DNA of 17,880 nucleotides from Pseudomonadota bacterium. Lineage in GTDB: Bacteria > Pseudomonadota > Gammaproteobacteria > Enterobacterales > Enterobacteriaceae. The notes beneath the pieces are model-generated. The model was not told where the DNA came from, searched no databases, and saw only the letters and a list, made by a program, of their open reading frames with translations. Each line of letters opens with the position of its first letter. Positions within the stretch are counted from its first letter, which is position 1. Both the position numbers and the translations under genes were made by a program. Location: assembly GCA_023425455.1 (NCBI GenBank), contig JAFACP010000090.1, forward strand, positions 1 through 17,880. Direction: 5' to 3'. Shown one piece after another: positions 1 to 8,618 of the stretch.

Positions 1-1329
1 CTGCTGGTTAGCCCCCATAATCACATCGCCTTTTTTCAGGCCGATACGCGCGGCAGGCGAGTTGGTTTTCACGTTATTCACCACCACCCCTTTATCATTG
101 CCCTTGTTGCTCATCTCAGCGCCTTCAATGCCGCTGAAGATGGAGCTGGAATCGACCTGATTCTGGCTGCTCTGCTGCAGTTCCAGGCTGACGTTGACGG
201 GCTTACCGTCACGTAACAGGCCAAGGGAGATTTTGCTGCCTACCGGCATAGAGCCCACTTCTGCGCGCAACGCAGCAAAACTGCTGATGGCTTTACCGTT
301 CAGGGAGGTGATCACATCCCCCGCTTTGATACCCGCTTTGGCGGCAGAGGAGTTGGGCATCACCTGGCTGACGAAGGCTCCACGCTGCGCATCAACTTTC
401 ATCGCCTTCGCCAGTTCGGAGTTCAGCTCGGTGCCAAGAATACCCAGCTCGCCGCGTTTCACCTGGCCATACTGCACCATCTGCGCCGTCAGGTTTTTCA
501 CCATATTACTCGGGATAGCAAAGCCGATACCGATATTGCCGCCGTCTGGCGCCAGAATCGCAGTGTTAATACCAATCAGCTCACCGTTCAGATTGACCAG
601 TGCGCCACCGGAGTTACCGCGGTTGATCGCGGCATCCGTCTGGATAAAGTTCTCATAGTTTTCGGCATTCAGGCCGCTACGCCCCAGCGCGGAGACAATC
701 CCCGACGTCACGGTTTCACCCAGACCAAACGGGTTACCGATCGCCACGGTATAGTCGCCCACGCGCAGAGCGTCAGAGTCGGCAATCTTAATCGCCGTCA
801 GATTTTTCGGATCCTGGATCTGGATCAGCGCAATATCAGAACGCGGATCTTTGCCCACCACTTTGGCGTCAAATTTACGACCATCGCTCAGTTGAACCTT
901 AATGGTAGTGGCGTTCTCGACAACGTGGTTGTTGGTCACGACGTAGCCTTTAGCCGCATCAATGATTACGCCCGAACCCAGCGCCATAAATTTCTGCTGC
1001 TGGCCGCCGCCCTGGCTGTCATCACCTGCTCCACCGCCCTGGCAGAATGGCGAACTCTGGAACGGAGACCCGTCCTGGCAGAACGGCGAGTTATCGCCAA
1101 AGAACTGCTGGAAATTACGCGGCATACGCGGCGTATTCACGGTTGTACTGCCTTCAACGTTAATACTCACCACCGATGGCATCACCTTATCAAGCATCGG
1201 TGCCAGGCTTGGCATCTGCTGCGCGGTTGCTGCAGAAGAGGCGGTCTCTGCTGCGGTTGCAGACAGTGGAGACAGCGCCAAACCTAAACTCAGCGCCAGT
1301 GCGCTCATTGCTAATGTGGTTTTTTTCAT
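1..1329 (-). CDS. degP: Periplasmic serine protease/chaperone DegP (HtrA), C-terminus cut by window edge
   Basis: DegP degrades or refolds misfolded envelope proteins in the periplasm as an ATP-independent protease-chaperone. The visible 443 codons begin with a 26-residue signal peptide (MKKTTLAMSALALSLGLALS..., cleavage after SATA, before AET). The trypsin-like domain carries the triad His135 (TNNHVV), Asp165 (RSDIAL) and Ser240 (GNSGG). PDZ1 follows from about residue 285, and PDZ2 from about 390 is interrupted at GANQQ. E. coli DegP as I recall it has 35 more residues here, so the full protein should be about 478 residues. All three catalytic residues sit four places later than in E. coli, because the Gly/Gln-rich linker after the paired Cys-containing SPFCQ motifs is longer. 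It lies downstream of dgt on the same strand, with a separate sigma-E-type promoter. No in-frame stop interrupts the part seen. Confidence 0.97.
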   Translation of the reverse strand, partial: MKKTTLAMSALALSLGLALSPLSATAAETASSAATAQQMPSLAPMLDKVMPSVVSINVEGSTTVNTPRMPRNFQQFFGDNSPFCQDGSPFQSSPFCQGGGAGDDSQGGGQQQKFMALGSGVIIDAAKGYVVTNNHVVENATTIKVQLSDGRKFDAKVVGKDPRSDIALIQIQDPKNLTAIKIADSDALRVGDYTVAIGNPFGLGETVTSGIVSALGRSGLNAENYENFIQTDAAINRGNSGGALVNLNGELIGINTAILAPDGGNIGIGFAIPSNMVKNLTAQMVQYGQVKRGELGILGTELNSELAKAMKVDAQRGAFVSQVMPNSSAAKAGIKAGDVITSLNGKAISSFAALRAEVGSMPVGSKISLGLLRDGKPVNVSLELQQSSQNQVDSSSIFSGIEGAEMSNKGNDKGVVVNNVKTNSPAARIGLKKGDVIMGANQQ

Positions 1330-1375
1330 GTTTATCAATCTCGATTTCCAGGTAACGCAAAATTGCTGTGTAAGC

Positions 1376-1404
1376 TCAGATTCGTTTTATACCGCTTAGT
1401 TCCG
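1376..1404 (-). promoter_or_regulatory. sigma-E-type promoter of degP
   Basis: On the minus strand GGAACT (1398-1403) is followed after 17 bases by TCTGA (1376-1380). This matches the envelope-stress sigma-E consensus. As I recall the E. coli degP promoter, motif, spacing and the AT-rich inner spacer (TATAAAACGAA) are the same. The predicted start near 1369 leaves a leader of about 40 nt. I looked for a CpxR site (two GTAAA halves 5 bases apart) upstream and saw only single GTAAA-like halves, so Cpx control is not supported from the sequence. Confidence 0.85.
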
Positions 1405-1461
1405 GGATTAACTTTATGGAAAAAGTAAAAATTTATTGGTCATCTTTACAAAACTCAGACG

Positions 1462-2976
1462 TTATTCAACGGCCATGAGTTTGCGATACTCGTCCCAGGC
1501 ATACAAATCTGTCATGCCGCTGATATAGTCCTGAATCAACCGACAGCGATAATAATATTCCAGCACTGGCCACTGAGCGGTTTGCGGGTTCAATTTACTG
1601 ACGGCCTCAACATACGCCAGACGATGGCGGGTTGACAGTTTATGGTACAAGCGGGATTCAATCGGTAAACGCCGTACGCGCTCTTTTTCGACAAGCTCGC
1701 TGAACTCATCGACGGATAATTGCAACAGCGGCTGATAAATGTCGAGCAACCCGCGGATAACCCGATATCCCTGCAGCTCTAACTGCTCGACATCCGGGTG
1801 GCTGAAAACATGGTGCACTGCCACATTTTTATATAATTCAAGAAGTTGACTGAAATCGCTATCATCTTCCAGCAACGCGTGATTGAATTCCCCGTCAAAA
1901 ATCATCGGCAGGTTATCTATAAAACGCGATGCCGCATAGGGAACCAGCTTATTTAATGTATTGACCCGTAAATACATAAAGAACTGATCTTCCGTGCTGC
2001 GGCTCAATGAATTAGAGCGCGATTTTTCCCATGCATTTTCGACCACCTGAGCAAATAACGACCCTTTCTCATGTTTTCCCCACGCGTCATAAAGATGCTG
2101 ATAAAGTTCATCGACACTGAATATTCTTTTCTCGACGGCATCTTCCAGATCGGCAACACAATAAGAAATATCGTCGGCGGCTTCCATAATCCAGGTTAGT
2201 GGAAAGCGTCCGGTTGGCGTCAATGAAAGTTCTTTACGCAAACGCGCAATATAGCCCTCTTCCGATAAATAGTAGCCGGGCTTTTTCATCAGATAATTGT
2301 GCGACGCAGGGGGTTCCCCCATCCACCACGCGGGTCGCGTATATTTCAGAATGCAGCCGACCTGCGACCAGGTCAGGTTCATCCGCATCAGGGTATGCAC
2401 CAGGCGGATCCCCTGGGCGTTGCCCTCGAAATGGCAGAGGTCCTGACGCACTTTACGGCGAACGTCATTGACGCCCTCTTCACCTTCGCGCAGGCGTAAA
2501 TCCCGGACGAGACAACGGTCATCGCTAAGCGGCTGGCTCATGGCATCGGCGGGAAAAAGGCGCTGCCTGAACCAGTCATTGATGGCGGCCTCGCCGAAAT
2601 GGCCAAACGGAGGGTTGCCGATGTCGTGCATCAGGCAGGCCATCTCCACGATACTCTCAAACGGCCCGGTCAGTTCATCAAGGCCATACGTCTCCAGCAA
2701 CTTCAGCTCTTTAAGACGGCTTAAGATCTCCCTGGCAATGTAGCGCCCGACCTGCTGAACTTCCATTGAGTGGGTCAGACGCGTGCGGACCGCCGCATTA
2801 CGCTCAAGCGGAAAGACCTGGGTCTTTTGCTGCAAACGCCGTATCGCCGGGGAGTTAATTATGCGCCCACGATCGCTTTCAAAGATCCGCAGGATCTCAT
2901 GCTCACTTTTCGCTCCCTGCGGGGAACGGAAACGACGATGCCAGTTAATTTTGGTACGAAAATCGATTGGTGCCAT
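1462..2976 (-). CDS. dgt: Deoxyguanosinetriphosphate triphosphohydrolase
   Basis: Dgt hydrolyses dGTP to deoxyguanosine and tripolyphosphate in the cytoplasm, acting on the dNTP pool. The 504-residue product is the family's usual length. It has the HD-superfamily metal ligands at His69 (LTHSMEV), His117-Asp118 ([15 protein letters not shown]) and Asp268 (EAADDISY), the numbering of the E. coli enzyme. The start at 2976 (MAPIDFRTK) is chosen because it matches the E. coli N-terminus and has a GGGGGAG ribosome site four bases upstream. A longer in-frame start at 3114 would run into mtnN on the other strand. It is divergent from mtnN (82-bp gap) and upstream of degP (132-bp gap). I could not assign a convincing promoter in the divergent gap. 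Confidence 0.97.
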   Translation of the reverse strand: MAPIDFRTKINWHRRFRSPQGAKSEHEILRIFESDRGRIINSPAIRRLQQKTQVFPLERNAAVRTRLTHSMEVQQVGRYIAREILSRLKELKLLETYGLDELTGPFESIVEMACLMHDIGNPPFGHFGEAAINDWFRQRLFPADAMSQPLSDDRCLVRDLRLREGEEGVNDVRRKVRQDLCHFEGNAQGIRLVHTLMRMNLTWSQVGCILKYTRPAWWMGEPPASHNYLMKKPGYYLSEEGYIARLRKELSLTPTGRFPLTWIMEAADDISYCVADLEDAVEKRIFSVDELYQHLYDAWGKHEKGSLFAQVVENAWEKSRSNSLSRSTEDQFFMYLRVNTLNKLVPYAASRFIDNLPMIFDGEFNHALLEDDSDFSQLLELYKNVAVHHVFSHPDVEQLELQGYRVIRGLLDIYQPLLQLSVDEFSELVEKERVRRLPIESRLYHKLSTRHRLAYVEAVSKLNPQTAQWPVLEYYYRCRLIQDYISGMTDLYAWDEYRKLMAVE

Positions 2977-3058
2977 GTGCTCCCCCGCGTGAGAATACGT
3001 TTCCCGTTTAGCGCATGATAGACTATGCATCTTAACAAGGCACATCGCGAGTAAATCT

Positions 3059-3757
3059 ATGAAAATCGGCATTATTGGTGCAATGGAAGAAGAAGTCACG
3101 CTGCTGCGTGACAAAATTGAGAATCGTCAGACCCTCTCGCTGGGCGGTTGCGAAATTTACACCGGCCAGTTAAACGGCGTTGACGTTGCTCTGCTGAAAT
3201 CAGGCATCGGTAAAGTGGCGGCTGCGCTGGGAGCCACACTGCTGCTCGAACGCTGCAAACCGGATGTGATCATCAATACCGGCTCGGCAGGCGGTCTGGC
3301 CCCAACGCTGAAAGTGGGCGATATCGTCGTGTCTGACGAAGCACGTTACCACGATGCCGACGTGACGGCATTCGGCTACGAGTACGGCCAGCTTCCGGGC
3401 TGCCCGGCGGGCTTCAAAGCCGACGACAAGCTGGTCGCGGCAGCGGAAAGTTGCATTGCAACGCTCAATCTCAACGCGGTGCGCGGTCTGATTGTCAGCG
3501 GCGATGCCTTTATTAATGGCTCGGTTGGGCTGGCGAAAATCCGCCATAACTTCCCGCAGGCGGTTGCCGTTGAGATGGAAGCGACGGCCATTGCGCACGT
3601 CTGCCATAACTTCAAAGTACCGTTTGTCGTCGTTCGCGCGATCTCTGACGTGGCCGACCAGCAGTCTCACCTGAGCTTCGACGAGTTCCTGGCCGTTGCG
3701 GCAAAACAGTCCACCGTGATGGTCGAAACGCTGGTACAGAAACTGGCACGTGGGTAA
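3059..3757 (+). CDS. mtnN: 5'-methylthioadenosine/S-adenosylhomocysteine nucleosidase
   Basis: MtnN (Pfs, MTAN) cleaves the glycosidic bond of methylthioadenosine, S-adenosylhomocysteine and 5'-deoxyadenosine, releasing adenine. It thereby clears inhibitory products of S-adenosylmethionine use and makes the S-ribosylhomocysteine used by LuxS. The 232-residue length equals the E. coli enzyme. Glu12 (AMEEEV) and the catalytic Asp197 (RAISDVAD) are present, as are the ribose-binding VEMEA motif (Glu174) and the nucleoside-phosphorylase-fold segment [10 protein letters not shown]. The start has a modest GCGAG ribosome site. The last 8 bases overlap the GTG start of btuF, so the two are almost certainly co-transcribed and probably translationally coupled. 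Confidence 0.98.
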   Translation: MKIGIIGAMEEEVTLLRDKIENRQTLSLGGCEIYTGQLNGVDVALLKSGIGKVAAALGATLLLERCKPDVIINTGSAGGLAPTLKVGDIVVSDEARYHDADVTAFGYEYGQLPGCPAGFKADDKLVAAAESCIATLNLNAVRGLIVSGDAFINGSVGLAKIRHNFPQAVAVEMEATAIAHVCHNFKVPFVVVRAISDVADQQSHLSFDEFLAVAAKQSTVMVETLVQKLARG

Positions 3758-4550
3758 GTTTAGCTTAAGGGCGCTTTGCGCCCTGCTCCTGCTGGCACCG
3801 GTATGGCTGTTCGCAACGCCGCGTGTCATCACCCTTTCCCCGGCGAATACCGAACTGGCCTTTGCCGCCGGTATAACGCCGGTGGGGGTTAGCAGCTTCT
3901 CCGATTACCCGCCCGAGGCCGCCAGCATTGAACAGGTGGCAACATGGCAGGGGATGAACATCGAACGCATCGTCGCGCTGAAACCCGATCTGGTGCTGGC
4001 CTGGCGCGGTGGCAACGCCGAACGCCAGGTCAATCAGCTGACGTCGCTCGGTATCAGGGTGATGTGGATTGATGCGGTCAGCATCGAGCAGGTCGCACAG
4101 GCGTTACGCGCGCTGGCGCCGTATAGCCCGACACCGCAGAGAGCCGAACAGGCCGCGCGACAGATGCTCAACGACTATGCCGCGCTGAAAGAAAAATACG
4201 CGGCTTACAGCAAAAAACGTGTATTTCTGCAGTTTGGCAGCCAGCCTCTGTTCACTACCGGAAAAGGCTCTATTCAGAACCAGGTGCTTGAGGTTTGCGG
4301 CGGTGAAAACATCTTTGCCGCCAGCCGGGTGCCCTGGCCTCAGGTCAGTCGGGAACAGGTTCTGGCACGCCAGCCGCAGGCCATCGTTGTCGTCGGCAAT
4401 GCGACCGAGATCCCCAAAATCGAACAATTCTGGCAGCAGCAGCTGAAAATTCCGGTGATCCCCCTGAACAGCGACTGGTTTGAACGGGCCAGCCCGCGTA
4501 TTATCCTCGCCGCAAAACAACTCTGCGCCGCGCTGGCACAGAGTCACTAA
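3750..4550 (+). CDS. btuF: Vitamin B12 periplasmic binding protein
   Basis: BtuF binds cobalamin in the periplasm and delivers it to the BtuCD ABC importer, whose genes are not in this window. The 266-residue protein has a signal peptide (about residues 1-22, cleavage before TPRVITL) and the class III binding-protein fold. Trp66, Trp85 and Trp196 occupy the E. coli B12-pocket positions. Glu72 and Glu202 match the two glutamates that salt-bridge to BtuC. The start is GTG inside the end of mtnN. It gives the same N-terminal layout and length as E. coli, and no clear ribosome site precedes it, so translational coupling to mtnN is likely. Joint expression with mtnN fits a link between S-adenosylmethionine recycling and B12-dependent methionine synthesis (inference). 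Confidence 0.97.
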   Translation: MGKFSLRALCALLLLAPVWLFATPRVITLSPANTELAFAAGITPVGVSSFSDYPPEAASIEQVATWQGMNIERIVALKPDLVLAWRGGNAERQVNQLTSLGIRVMWIDAVSIEQVAQALRALAPYSPTPQRAEQAARQMLNDYAALKEKYAAYSKKRVFLQFGSQPLFTTGKGSIQNQVLEVCGGENIFAASRVPWPQVSREQVLARQPQAIVVVGNATEIPKIEQFWQQQLKIPVIPLNSDWFERASPRIILAAKQLCAALAQSH

Positions 4551-4585
4551 CATAGATATAGACCCGAAGGTTCGAGGATTTAACG

Positions 4586-5209
4586 ATGCTCGTGTATTGG
4601 CTGGATATTCTTGGCACAGCCGTGTTCGCTATCTCCGGCGTTCTGCTTGCCGGCAAATTACGTATGGACCCGTTTGGCGTTCTGGTGTTGGGTGTGGTCA
4701 CCGCGGTGGGCGGCGGAACCATCCGCGATATGGCGCTGGCAAATGGCCCGGTCTTTTGGGTAAAAGACCCCACCGATCTGGTGGTAGCGATGGTCACCTG
4801 CCTGCTGACGATTGCCCTGGTGCGTCAACCGCGCAGACTCCCCAAATGGATTTTACCGGTACTGGACGCCGTGGGGCTGGCCGTCTTTGTGGGAATCGGG
4901 GTCAATAAAGCGTTCAACGCGGGCACGGGGCCGATGGTGGCCATCTGCATGGGCGTGCTGACTGGCGTAGGCGGCGGCATTATTCGCGATATCCTGGCAC
5001 GCGAAGTGCCGATGATCCTGAGAACCGAAATCTACGCGACAGCCTGCATTGTCGGCGGAATTGTGCACGCCACGGCCTACTATACGTTTGCCGTCCCGCT
5101 GGAAAACGCGGCAATGCTGGGAATGGTTGTCACGCTGGCGATCCGGCTGGCGGCCATACGCTGGCATTTGAAATTGCCCACCTTTGCGCTGGATGAAAAC
5201 GGGCGCTAA
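4586..5209 (+). CDS. yadS: TRIC/UPF0126 family inner-membrane protein YadS
   Basis: This 207-residue, very hydrophobic protein has about seven predicted membrane segments arranged as two similar halves. Each half holds a glycine-rich signature: GGGTIRD at residues 42-48 and GGGIIRD at 129-135. That duplicated motif defines the UPF0126 (Pfam 'glycine transporter') family, whose bacterial members are related to trimeric intracellular cation (TRIC) channels. Length and sequence agree with E. coli YadS throughout. The substrate of YadS is not settled by anything visible here. A GAGGA ribosome site lies about 7 bases before the ATG. It starts 35 bp after btuF with no terminator between, so it is probably the third gene of the mtnN-btuF-yadS transcript. 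Confidence 0.93.
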   Translation: MLVYWLDILGTAVFAISGVLLAGKLRMDPFGVLVLGVVTAVGGGTIRDMALANGPVFWVKDPTDLVVAMVTCLLTIALVRQPRRLPKWILPVLDAVGLAVFVGIGVNKAFNAGTGPMVAICMGVLTGVGGGIIRDILAREVPMILRTEIYATACIVGGIVHATAYYTFAVPLENAAMLGMVVTLAIRLAAIRWHLKLPTFALDENGR

Positions 5210-5215
5210 GAACGC

Positions 5216-5245
5216 AAAAACGGTAACCTTTCGGTTACCGTTTTT
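5216..5245. terminator. Bidirectional Rho-independent terminator between yadS and erpA
   Basis: An A5 run leads into an 8-bp GC-containing stem (CGGTAACC, 5221-5228), a TTTC loop, the complementary arm GGTTACCG (5233-5240) and T5. The A and T tracts pair as well, so the structure has a U-tail on both strands. It can end yadS from the left and erpA from the right. Confidence 0.92.
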
Positions 5246-5253
5246 GTTTGTAA

Positions 5254-5275
5254 GCCTTGCCCCCTCAGGGAAGGC
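5254..5275. terminator. Bulged hairpin just after erpA, possible accessory terminator
   Basis: Arms GCCTT...CCC and GGG...AAGGC pair around a short loop with one bulged base. On the minus strand this lies just past the erpA stop and before the stronger hairpin at 5216-5245. It lacks a U-tract of its own, so it may only stabilise the 3' end or assist termination. Confidence 0.4.
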
Positions 5276-5287
5276 AGACCGGGCGCA

Positions 5288-5632
5288 TCAGATGCTGAAG
5301 GAGGAGCCACACCCGCAGGTGCTTTTCGCATTTGGGTTGGTCACCACAAAGCGAGAACCTTCCAGGCCTTCGGTATAGTCAACCGAGCCGCCTACCAGAT
5401 ATTGCAGGCTCATCGGGTCAACCACCAGTGCGACCCCCTGTTTCTCAATGGTCATGTCGCCATCGTTAACCTGGTCATCAAAGGTAAAACCATACTGGAA
5501 GCCGCTGCAGCCGCCGCCGGTAATATAAACACGCAGTTTCAGATCCGGATTGTCTTCGTCGGCAATCAGGGTTTTCACTTTGTTGGCTGCTGCTTCGGTA
5601 AATTGCAACGGCAGCGCTACGTCATCACTCAT
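5288..5632 (-). CDS. erpA: A-type iron-sulfur carrier protein ErpA
   Basis: ErpA carries [Fe-S] clusters from the Isc/Suf scaffolds to apo-proteins in the cytoplasm, including the isoprenoid enzymes IspG and IspH. The 114-residue length equals E. coli ErpA. The three cluster-binding cysteines are at Cys42 (GGGCSGF) and Cys106 and Cys108 (STCGCGS), the signature of the HesB/IscA family. A GGGAG ribosome site lies about 7 bases before the ATG. The gene follows clcA on the same strand but has a good promoter of its own overlapping the clcA stop. E. coli erpA is controlled by IscR; I could not recognise a clear IscR type 2 site here. Confidence 0.98.
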   Translation of the reverse strand: MSDDVALPLQFTEAAANKVKTLIADEDNPDLKLRVYITGGGCSGFQYGFTFDDQVNDGDMTIEKQGVALVVDPMSLQYLVGGSVDYTEGLEGSRFVVTNPNAKSTCGCGSSFSI

Positions 5633-5662
5633 CTTATGCTCCCATGAATACTGCTTACTGCT

Positions 5663-5683
5663 ATTGGGTAAAAATCACCCAAT
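5663..5683 (-). promoter_or_regulatory. Inverted repeat at predicted start of the erpA mRNA
   Basis: ATTGGGT (5663-5669) and ACCCAAT (5677-5683) form a perfect 7-bp inverted repeat with a 7-base spacer. It begins a few bases downstream of the start site expected from the erpA promoter. It could be a repressor operator or a 5' mRNA stem-loop. It has no U-tract after it on the erpA strand, so it is not a normal terminator. Confidence 0.5.
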
Positions 5684-5693
5684 TCTTGTTGTC

Positions 5694-5722
5694 ATTATCT
5701 AATACCCTGGTAATTCATTCAA
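5694..5722 (-). promoter_or_regulatory. sigma-70 promoter of erpA
   Basis: On the minus strand TTGAAT (5717-5722) and GATAAT (5694-5699) are separated by exactly 17 bases, close to consensus. The -35 element overlaps the stop codon of clcA. The predicted start near 5687 leaves a leader of about 55 nt before erpA. Confidence 0.65.
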
Positions 5723-7119
5723 GTATTCTGCGCCAGGGCCCGATCGGCCTCCTGCTTCGCCAGGGTGCGCGCAAGGATGGTGGAGTATAACGGTTTTCCC
5801 CCCAGGAACTGGGCTAATAGTGTCGCGCCGAGACAGGTAATGATCATTGGCAATATGAGCTGATAATTATCCGTCATCTCCAGCACCAGGATGATCCCGG
5901 TTAATGGCGCACGCAGGGAAGCCGCCAGCAGCGCCCCCATTCCCGCCACCGCAAAGGTGCCGGCCTCCAGATGATAGGCCGGGAAACCGGCCGCCGCCGC
6001 CATGCCGAATGCCGTACCCAGCAGGGTTCCCAGCGCCAGCATTGGCGCAAAAATCCCACCCGGCGCGCCGGAGGAGAAGCAGAGCACCGTGGTGATAACC
6101 CGCGAGATAAACATAAACAGCAGCAGACCCACGCTGAAATTTCCCGCAGCGGCAATGGGGATCAGGCCAAAACCGCTTCCCGTCGCGTCAGGCTCAATCA
6201 ATCCAAGTATGCCGCAGGCGCCCCCCAGCAAACCGCCAATCAGCACCCAGCGCGTGGTATTCCCCTGATGCAGATGCTGAAACATATCCTGAGCTTTTAA
6301 AATCAGGGTGTTAAAAATCGGGCCAACAACCCCAAAAATCATACCGAGGATCAGATACAGCCAGAGCGTATTCACCGGCGCATTGGTCAGTTTCCCCACC
6401 TCCATCACGGCGCCCTCACCGTTGAAAATGCGAAACACAATGCTCGACATAATGACGCCGGTAAACACCGCTTTAATTGAGATCAGGTTATAACGAAACT
6501 GAGCGCGCATCTCCTCGATAATAAACAGGATCCCTGCCAGCGGGGCGTTGAACGCCGCAGACAGCCCCGCCGCCGCCCCGGTCGCCAGCAAAGTATGACG
6601 CGCTTCAGTGCTGCGCATTCGGAACAGATCGCTGACCAGACGTCCGACATTTCCCCCGAGCTGCACCGTGGGGCCTTCCCGGCCCAATACCATCCCGGCG
6701 CCGAGCGTCCCCAGACCACCGAAGAATTTTACCGGGATCACCCGCCACCAGCGTACCGGTCGCAGCTCTTCAAGGGCGCCTTCAATTTCAGGGATCCCGG
6801 AGCCGCCCGCTTCCGGTGCGAATTTGCGCACCAGAAAGTATCCGCCCATCGCCAGCACCGCCGACAGGCCAAACGCCCATACCCAGACCAGCCAGCCGCG
6901 ATCGGCATATCCGGCCACTGTCCCAATCCGCCAGTTAAGCACTGCGTTAACCGCTTTTTCGAATGCGACACCCACAAGCCCGGCCAGGGAGCCGACAACC
7001 GCAGCAGCCAGCAGCGTCGCCAGCGGCGTCTTATCGCGATTGAGCAATCGCCGGATACTGACCCGGTGCCGCGCACGGGTAAATTGTTGTTCTTCAAAAG
7101 AGGGAGACGTTGATTTCAT
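5719..7119 (-). CDS. clcA: H+/Cl- exchange transporter ClcA
   Basis: ClcA exchanges two chloride ions for one proton across the inner membrane and supports extreme acid resistance in E. coli. The 466-residue CLC protein keeps the ion-path residues at E. coli positions: Ser107 ([10 protein letters not shown]), the external gating glutamate Glu148 (GREGPTVQ), the internal proton glutamate Glu203 (IIEEM) and Tyr445 (KPLYS). These mark it as an exchanger rather than a channel. There is no C-terminal CBS domain, as in E. coli ClcA. The tail is a few residues shorter than the E. coli protein. The ribosome site is weak (CAGG close to the ATG). It is divergent from hemL and followed by erpA, which has its own promoter. 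Confidence 0.97.
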   Translation of the reverse strand: MKSTSPSFEEQQFTRARHRVSIRRLLNRDKTPLATLLAAAVVGSLAGLVGVAFEKAVNAVLNWRIGTVAGYADRGWLVWVWAFGLSAVLAMGGYFLVRKFAPEAGGSGIPEIEGALEELRPVRWWRVIPVKFFGGLGTLGAGMVLGREGPTVQLGGNVGRLVSDLFRMRSTEARHTLLATGAAAGLSAAFNAPLAGILFIIEEMRAQFRYNLISIKAVFTGVIMSSIVFRIFNGEGAVMEVGKLTNAPVNTLWLYLILGMIFGVVGPIFNTLILKAQDMFQHLHQGNTTRWVLIGGLLGGACGILGLIEPDATGSGFGLIPIAAAGNFSVGLLLFMFISRVITTVLCFSSGAPGGIFAPMLALGTLLGTAFGMAAAAGFPAYHLEAGTFAVAGMGALLAASLRAPLTGIILVLEMTDNYQLILPMIITCLGATLLAQFLGGKPLYSTILARTLAKQEADRALAQNT

Positions 7120-7155
7120 TACCTGATCTTTTTAGTCATACAAATTGGCGCAAGG

Positions 7156-7164
7156 ATTTTACCA
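7156..7164 (-). promoter_or_regulatory. Possible extended -10 promoter of clcA
   Basis: The minus strand reads TGGTAAAAT, an extended -10 (TGn plus TAAAAT), about 37 bases before the clcA start. No good -35 lies 16-18 bases upstream, which an extended -10 does not need. The support is the motif and its position only. Confidence 0.35.
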
Positions 7165-7171
7165 GAGTGAA

Positions 7172-7189
7172 CCCCTGAATCCCCTGAAA
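7172..7189. repeat. Tandem 9-bp direct repeat between clcA and hemL
   Basis: CCCCTGAAT and CCCCTGAAA stand head to tail just upstream of the possible clcA -10. It may be a small binding site or chance. I do not recognise it as a known operator. Confidence 0.4.
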
Positions 7190-7228
7190 ATTACTGAGCA
7201 AATGTTTATCCATTAGCGGGGCAAAGAT

Positions 7229-7257
7229 TTCATAACCTTCCGTGAATCACTTAGAAT
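7229..7257 (+). promoter_or_regulatory. Probable sigma-70 promoter of hemL
   Basis: TTCATA (7229-7234) and TAGAAT (7252-7257) are spaced by 17 bases on the plus strand, placing the start about 32 bases before the hemL ATG. The -35 element is only a partial match. Confidence 0.5.
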
Positions 7258-7295
7258 AGCGTGCTTACCCACTTTATACGAACCAGGAACGACGC

Positions 7296-8576
7296 ATGAG
7301 CAAGTCAGAAAACCTCTACAGTGCAGCCCGCGAGCTAATCCCGGGAGGTGTAAACTCACCGGTTCGCGCCTTTACCGGCGTGGGGGGAACACCGCTGTTT
7401 ATCGAACGCGCGGACGGCGCGTACCTGTTTGATGTCGATGGCAAAGCCTATATCGATTACGTCGGCTCCTGGGGACCGATGGTGCTGGGACATAATCACC
7501 CTTCGATTCGTAACGCGGTCATTGAAGCGGCGCAGCGCGGCCTGAGCTTTGGCGCGCCCACCGAGATGGAAGTCAAAATGGCGGCGCTGGTCACCGAGCT
7601 GGTGCCGACCATGGATATGGTACGCATGGTGAACTCCGGTACGGAAGCGACCATGAGCGCCATCCGCCTGGCGCGTGGTTTCACCGGCCGCGACAAAATC
7701 ATCAAGTTTGAAGGTTGCTATCACGGTCACGCGGACTGCCTGCTGGTCAAAGCCGGATCTGGCGCGCTGACTCTCGGTCAGCCGAACTCTCCGGGCGTTC
7801 CGGCTGATTTCGCAAAACATACCCTGACCTGCACCTACAACGATCTGAACAGCGTTCGCGCCGCGTTCGAAGAGTATCCGCAGGACATCGCCTGCATCAT
7901 CGTTGAGCCGGTTGCCGGCAACATGAACTGTATTCCTCCACAGCCGGACTTCCTGCCGGGTCTGCGCGCCCTGTGCGACGAGTTTGGCGCGCTGCTGATT
8001 ATCGATGAGGTGATGACCGGCTTCCGCGTCGCGCTGGCTGGCGCACAGTCGTACTACGGGGTAGAGCCCGACCTGACCTGTCTTGGCAAGATCATCGGCG
8101 GCGGAATGCCGGTCGGTGCCTTCGGCGGCCGTAAAGAGGTGATGGAGGCGCTGGCCCCGACCGGGCCGGTTTACCAGGCCGGTACGCTCTCCGGCAACCC
8201 TATCGCCATGGCGGCGGGTTTCGCCTGCCTGAGTGAAGTGGCCCAGCCGGGCATCCACCAGACCCTGACCGAACGCACCACCCAGCTGGCAAACGGCCTG
8301 CTGGACGCCGCAGAAGAGGCCGGTATTCCGCTGGTTATCAACCATGTTGGCGGCATGTTTGGGATCTTCTTTACCGGGGCGAAAACCGTAACCTGCTATC
8401 AGGACATGGTGCAGTGTGACGTCGAGCGCTTCAGGCGTTTCTTCCACCTGATGCTGGAAGAGGGGGTGTACCTGGCGCCTTCCGCGTTCGAGGCGGGCTT
8501 TATGTCCGTGGCGCACAGCGAAGAAGATATCAATAACACCATCGACGCCGCGCGCAAGGTGTTCAGCAAGCTCTGA
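7296..8576 (+). CDS. hemL: Glutamate-1-semialdehyde 2,1-aminomutase
   Basis: HemL uses pyridoxal/pyridoxamine phosphate to convert glutamate-1-semialdehyde to 5-aminolevulinate, the tetrapyrrole precursor of haem, sirohaem and B12, in the cytoplasm by the C5 pathway. The 426-residue length equals the E. coli enzyme. Lys265 ([13 protein letters not shown]) is the Schiff-base lysine and Asp237 ([12 protein letters not shown]) pairs with the cofactor ring nitrogen, both in the fold-type I aminotransferase motifs. The N-terminal segment [14 protein letters not shown] is typical of the family. An AGGA ribosome site lies about 7 bases before the ATG. It is divergent from clcA and convergent with fhuB, so it is probably transcribed alone. 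Confidence 0.98.
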   Translation: MSKSENLYSAARELIPGGVNSPVRAFTGVGGTPLFIERADGAYLFDVDGKAYIDYVGSWGPMVLGHNHPSIRNAVIEAAQRGLSFGAPTEMEVKMAALVTELVPTMDMVRMVNSGTEATMSAIRLARGFTGRDKIIKFEGCYHGHADCLLVKAGSGALTLGQPNSPGVPADFAKHTLTCTYNDLNSVRAAFEEYPQDIACIIVEPVAGNMNCIPPQPDFLPGLRALCDEFGALLIIDEVMTGFRVALAGAQSYYGVEPDLTCLGKIIGGGMPVGAFGGRKEVMEALAPTGPVYQAGTLSGNPIAMAAGFACLSEVAQPGIHQTLTERTTQLANGLLDAAEEAGIPLVINHVGGMFGIFFTGAKTVTCYQDMVQCDVERFRRFFHLMLEEGVYLAPSAFEAGFMSVAHSEEDINNTIDAARKVFSKL

Positions 8577-8591
8577 GTAACCAGCCATATT

Positions 8592-8618
8592 GCCGGGTCG
8601 CCTGACCCGGCCTGTTTT
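8592..8618. terminator. Terminator hairpin after hemL, shared with fhuB
   Basis: A perfect 8-bp stem, GCCGGGTC (8592-8599) and GACCCGGC (8604-8611), with a GCCT loop is followed by CTGTTTT on the plus strand. It starts 15 bases after the hemL stop. On the minus strand it follows the fhuB stop by 5 bases but has only a weak U-tract. Confidence 0.75.

Noticed and set aside
1330..1461. CpxR site upstream of degP
   Set aside because: Single GTAAA-like halves occur, but no pair with the 5-base spacing of the consensus, so I do not annotate one.
2977..3058. sigma-70 promoters for dgt and mtnN in the 82-bp divergent gap
   Set aside because: Several TA-rich hexamers exist, but none pairs with a -35 at 16-18 bases on either strand. 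Promoters must be present, but I cannot place them.
2977..3114. N-terminal extension of Dgt to a start at 3114
   Set aside because: It would overlap the start of mtnN and cover the divergent promoter gap. The start at 2976 matches the E. coli N-terminus and has a strong ribosome site.
3200..3832. Open frame of 210 codons antisense to mtnN/btuF
   Set aside because: It runs opposite two well-supported overlapping genes and has no recognisable domain.
7356..8588. Open frame of 410 codons antisense to hemL
   Set aside because: It lies wholly opposite a clear, complete hemL, has the Arg/His/Gln-rich composition of an antisense shadow, and resembles no family I know. Long antisense frames are common in GC-rich genes.
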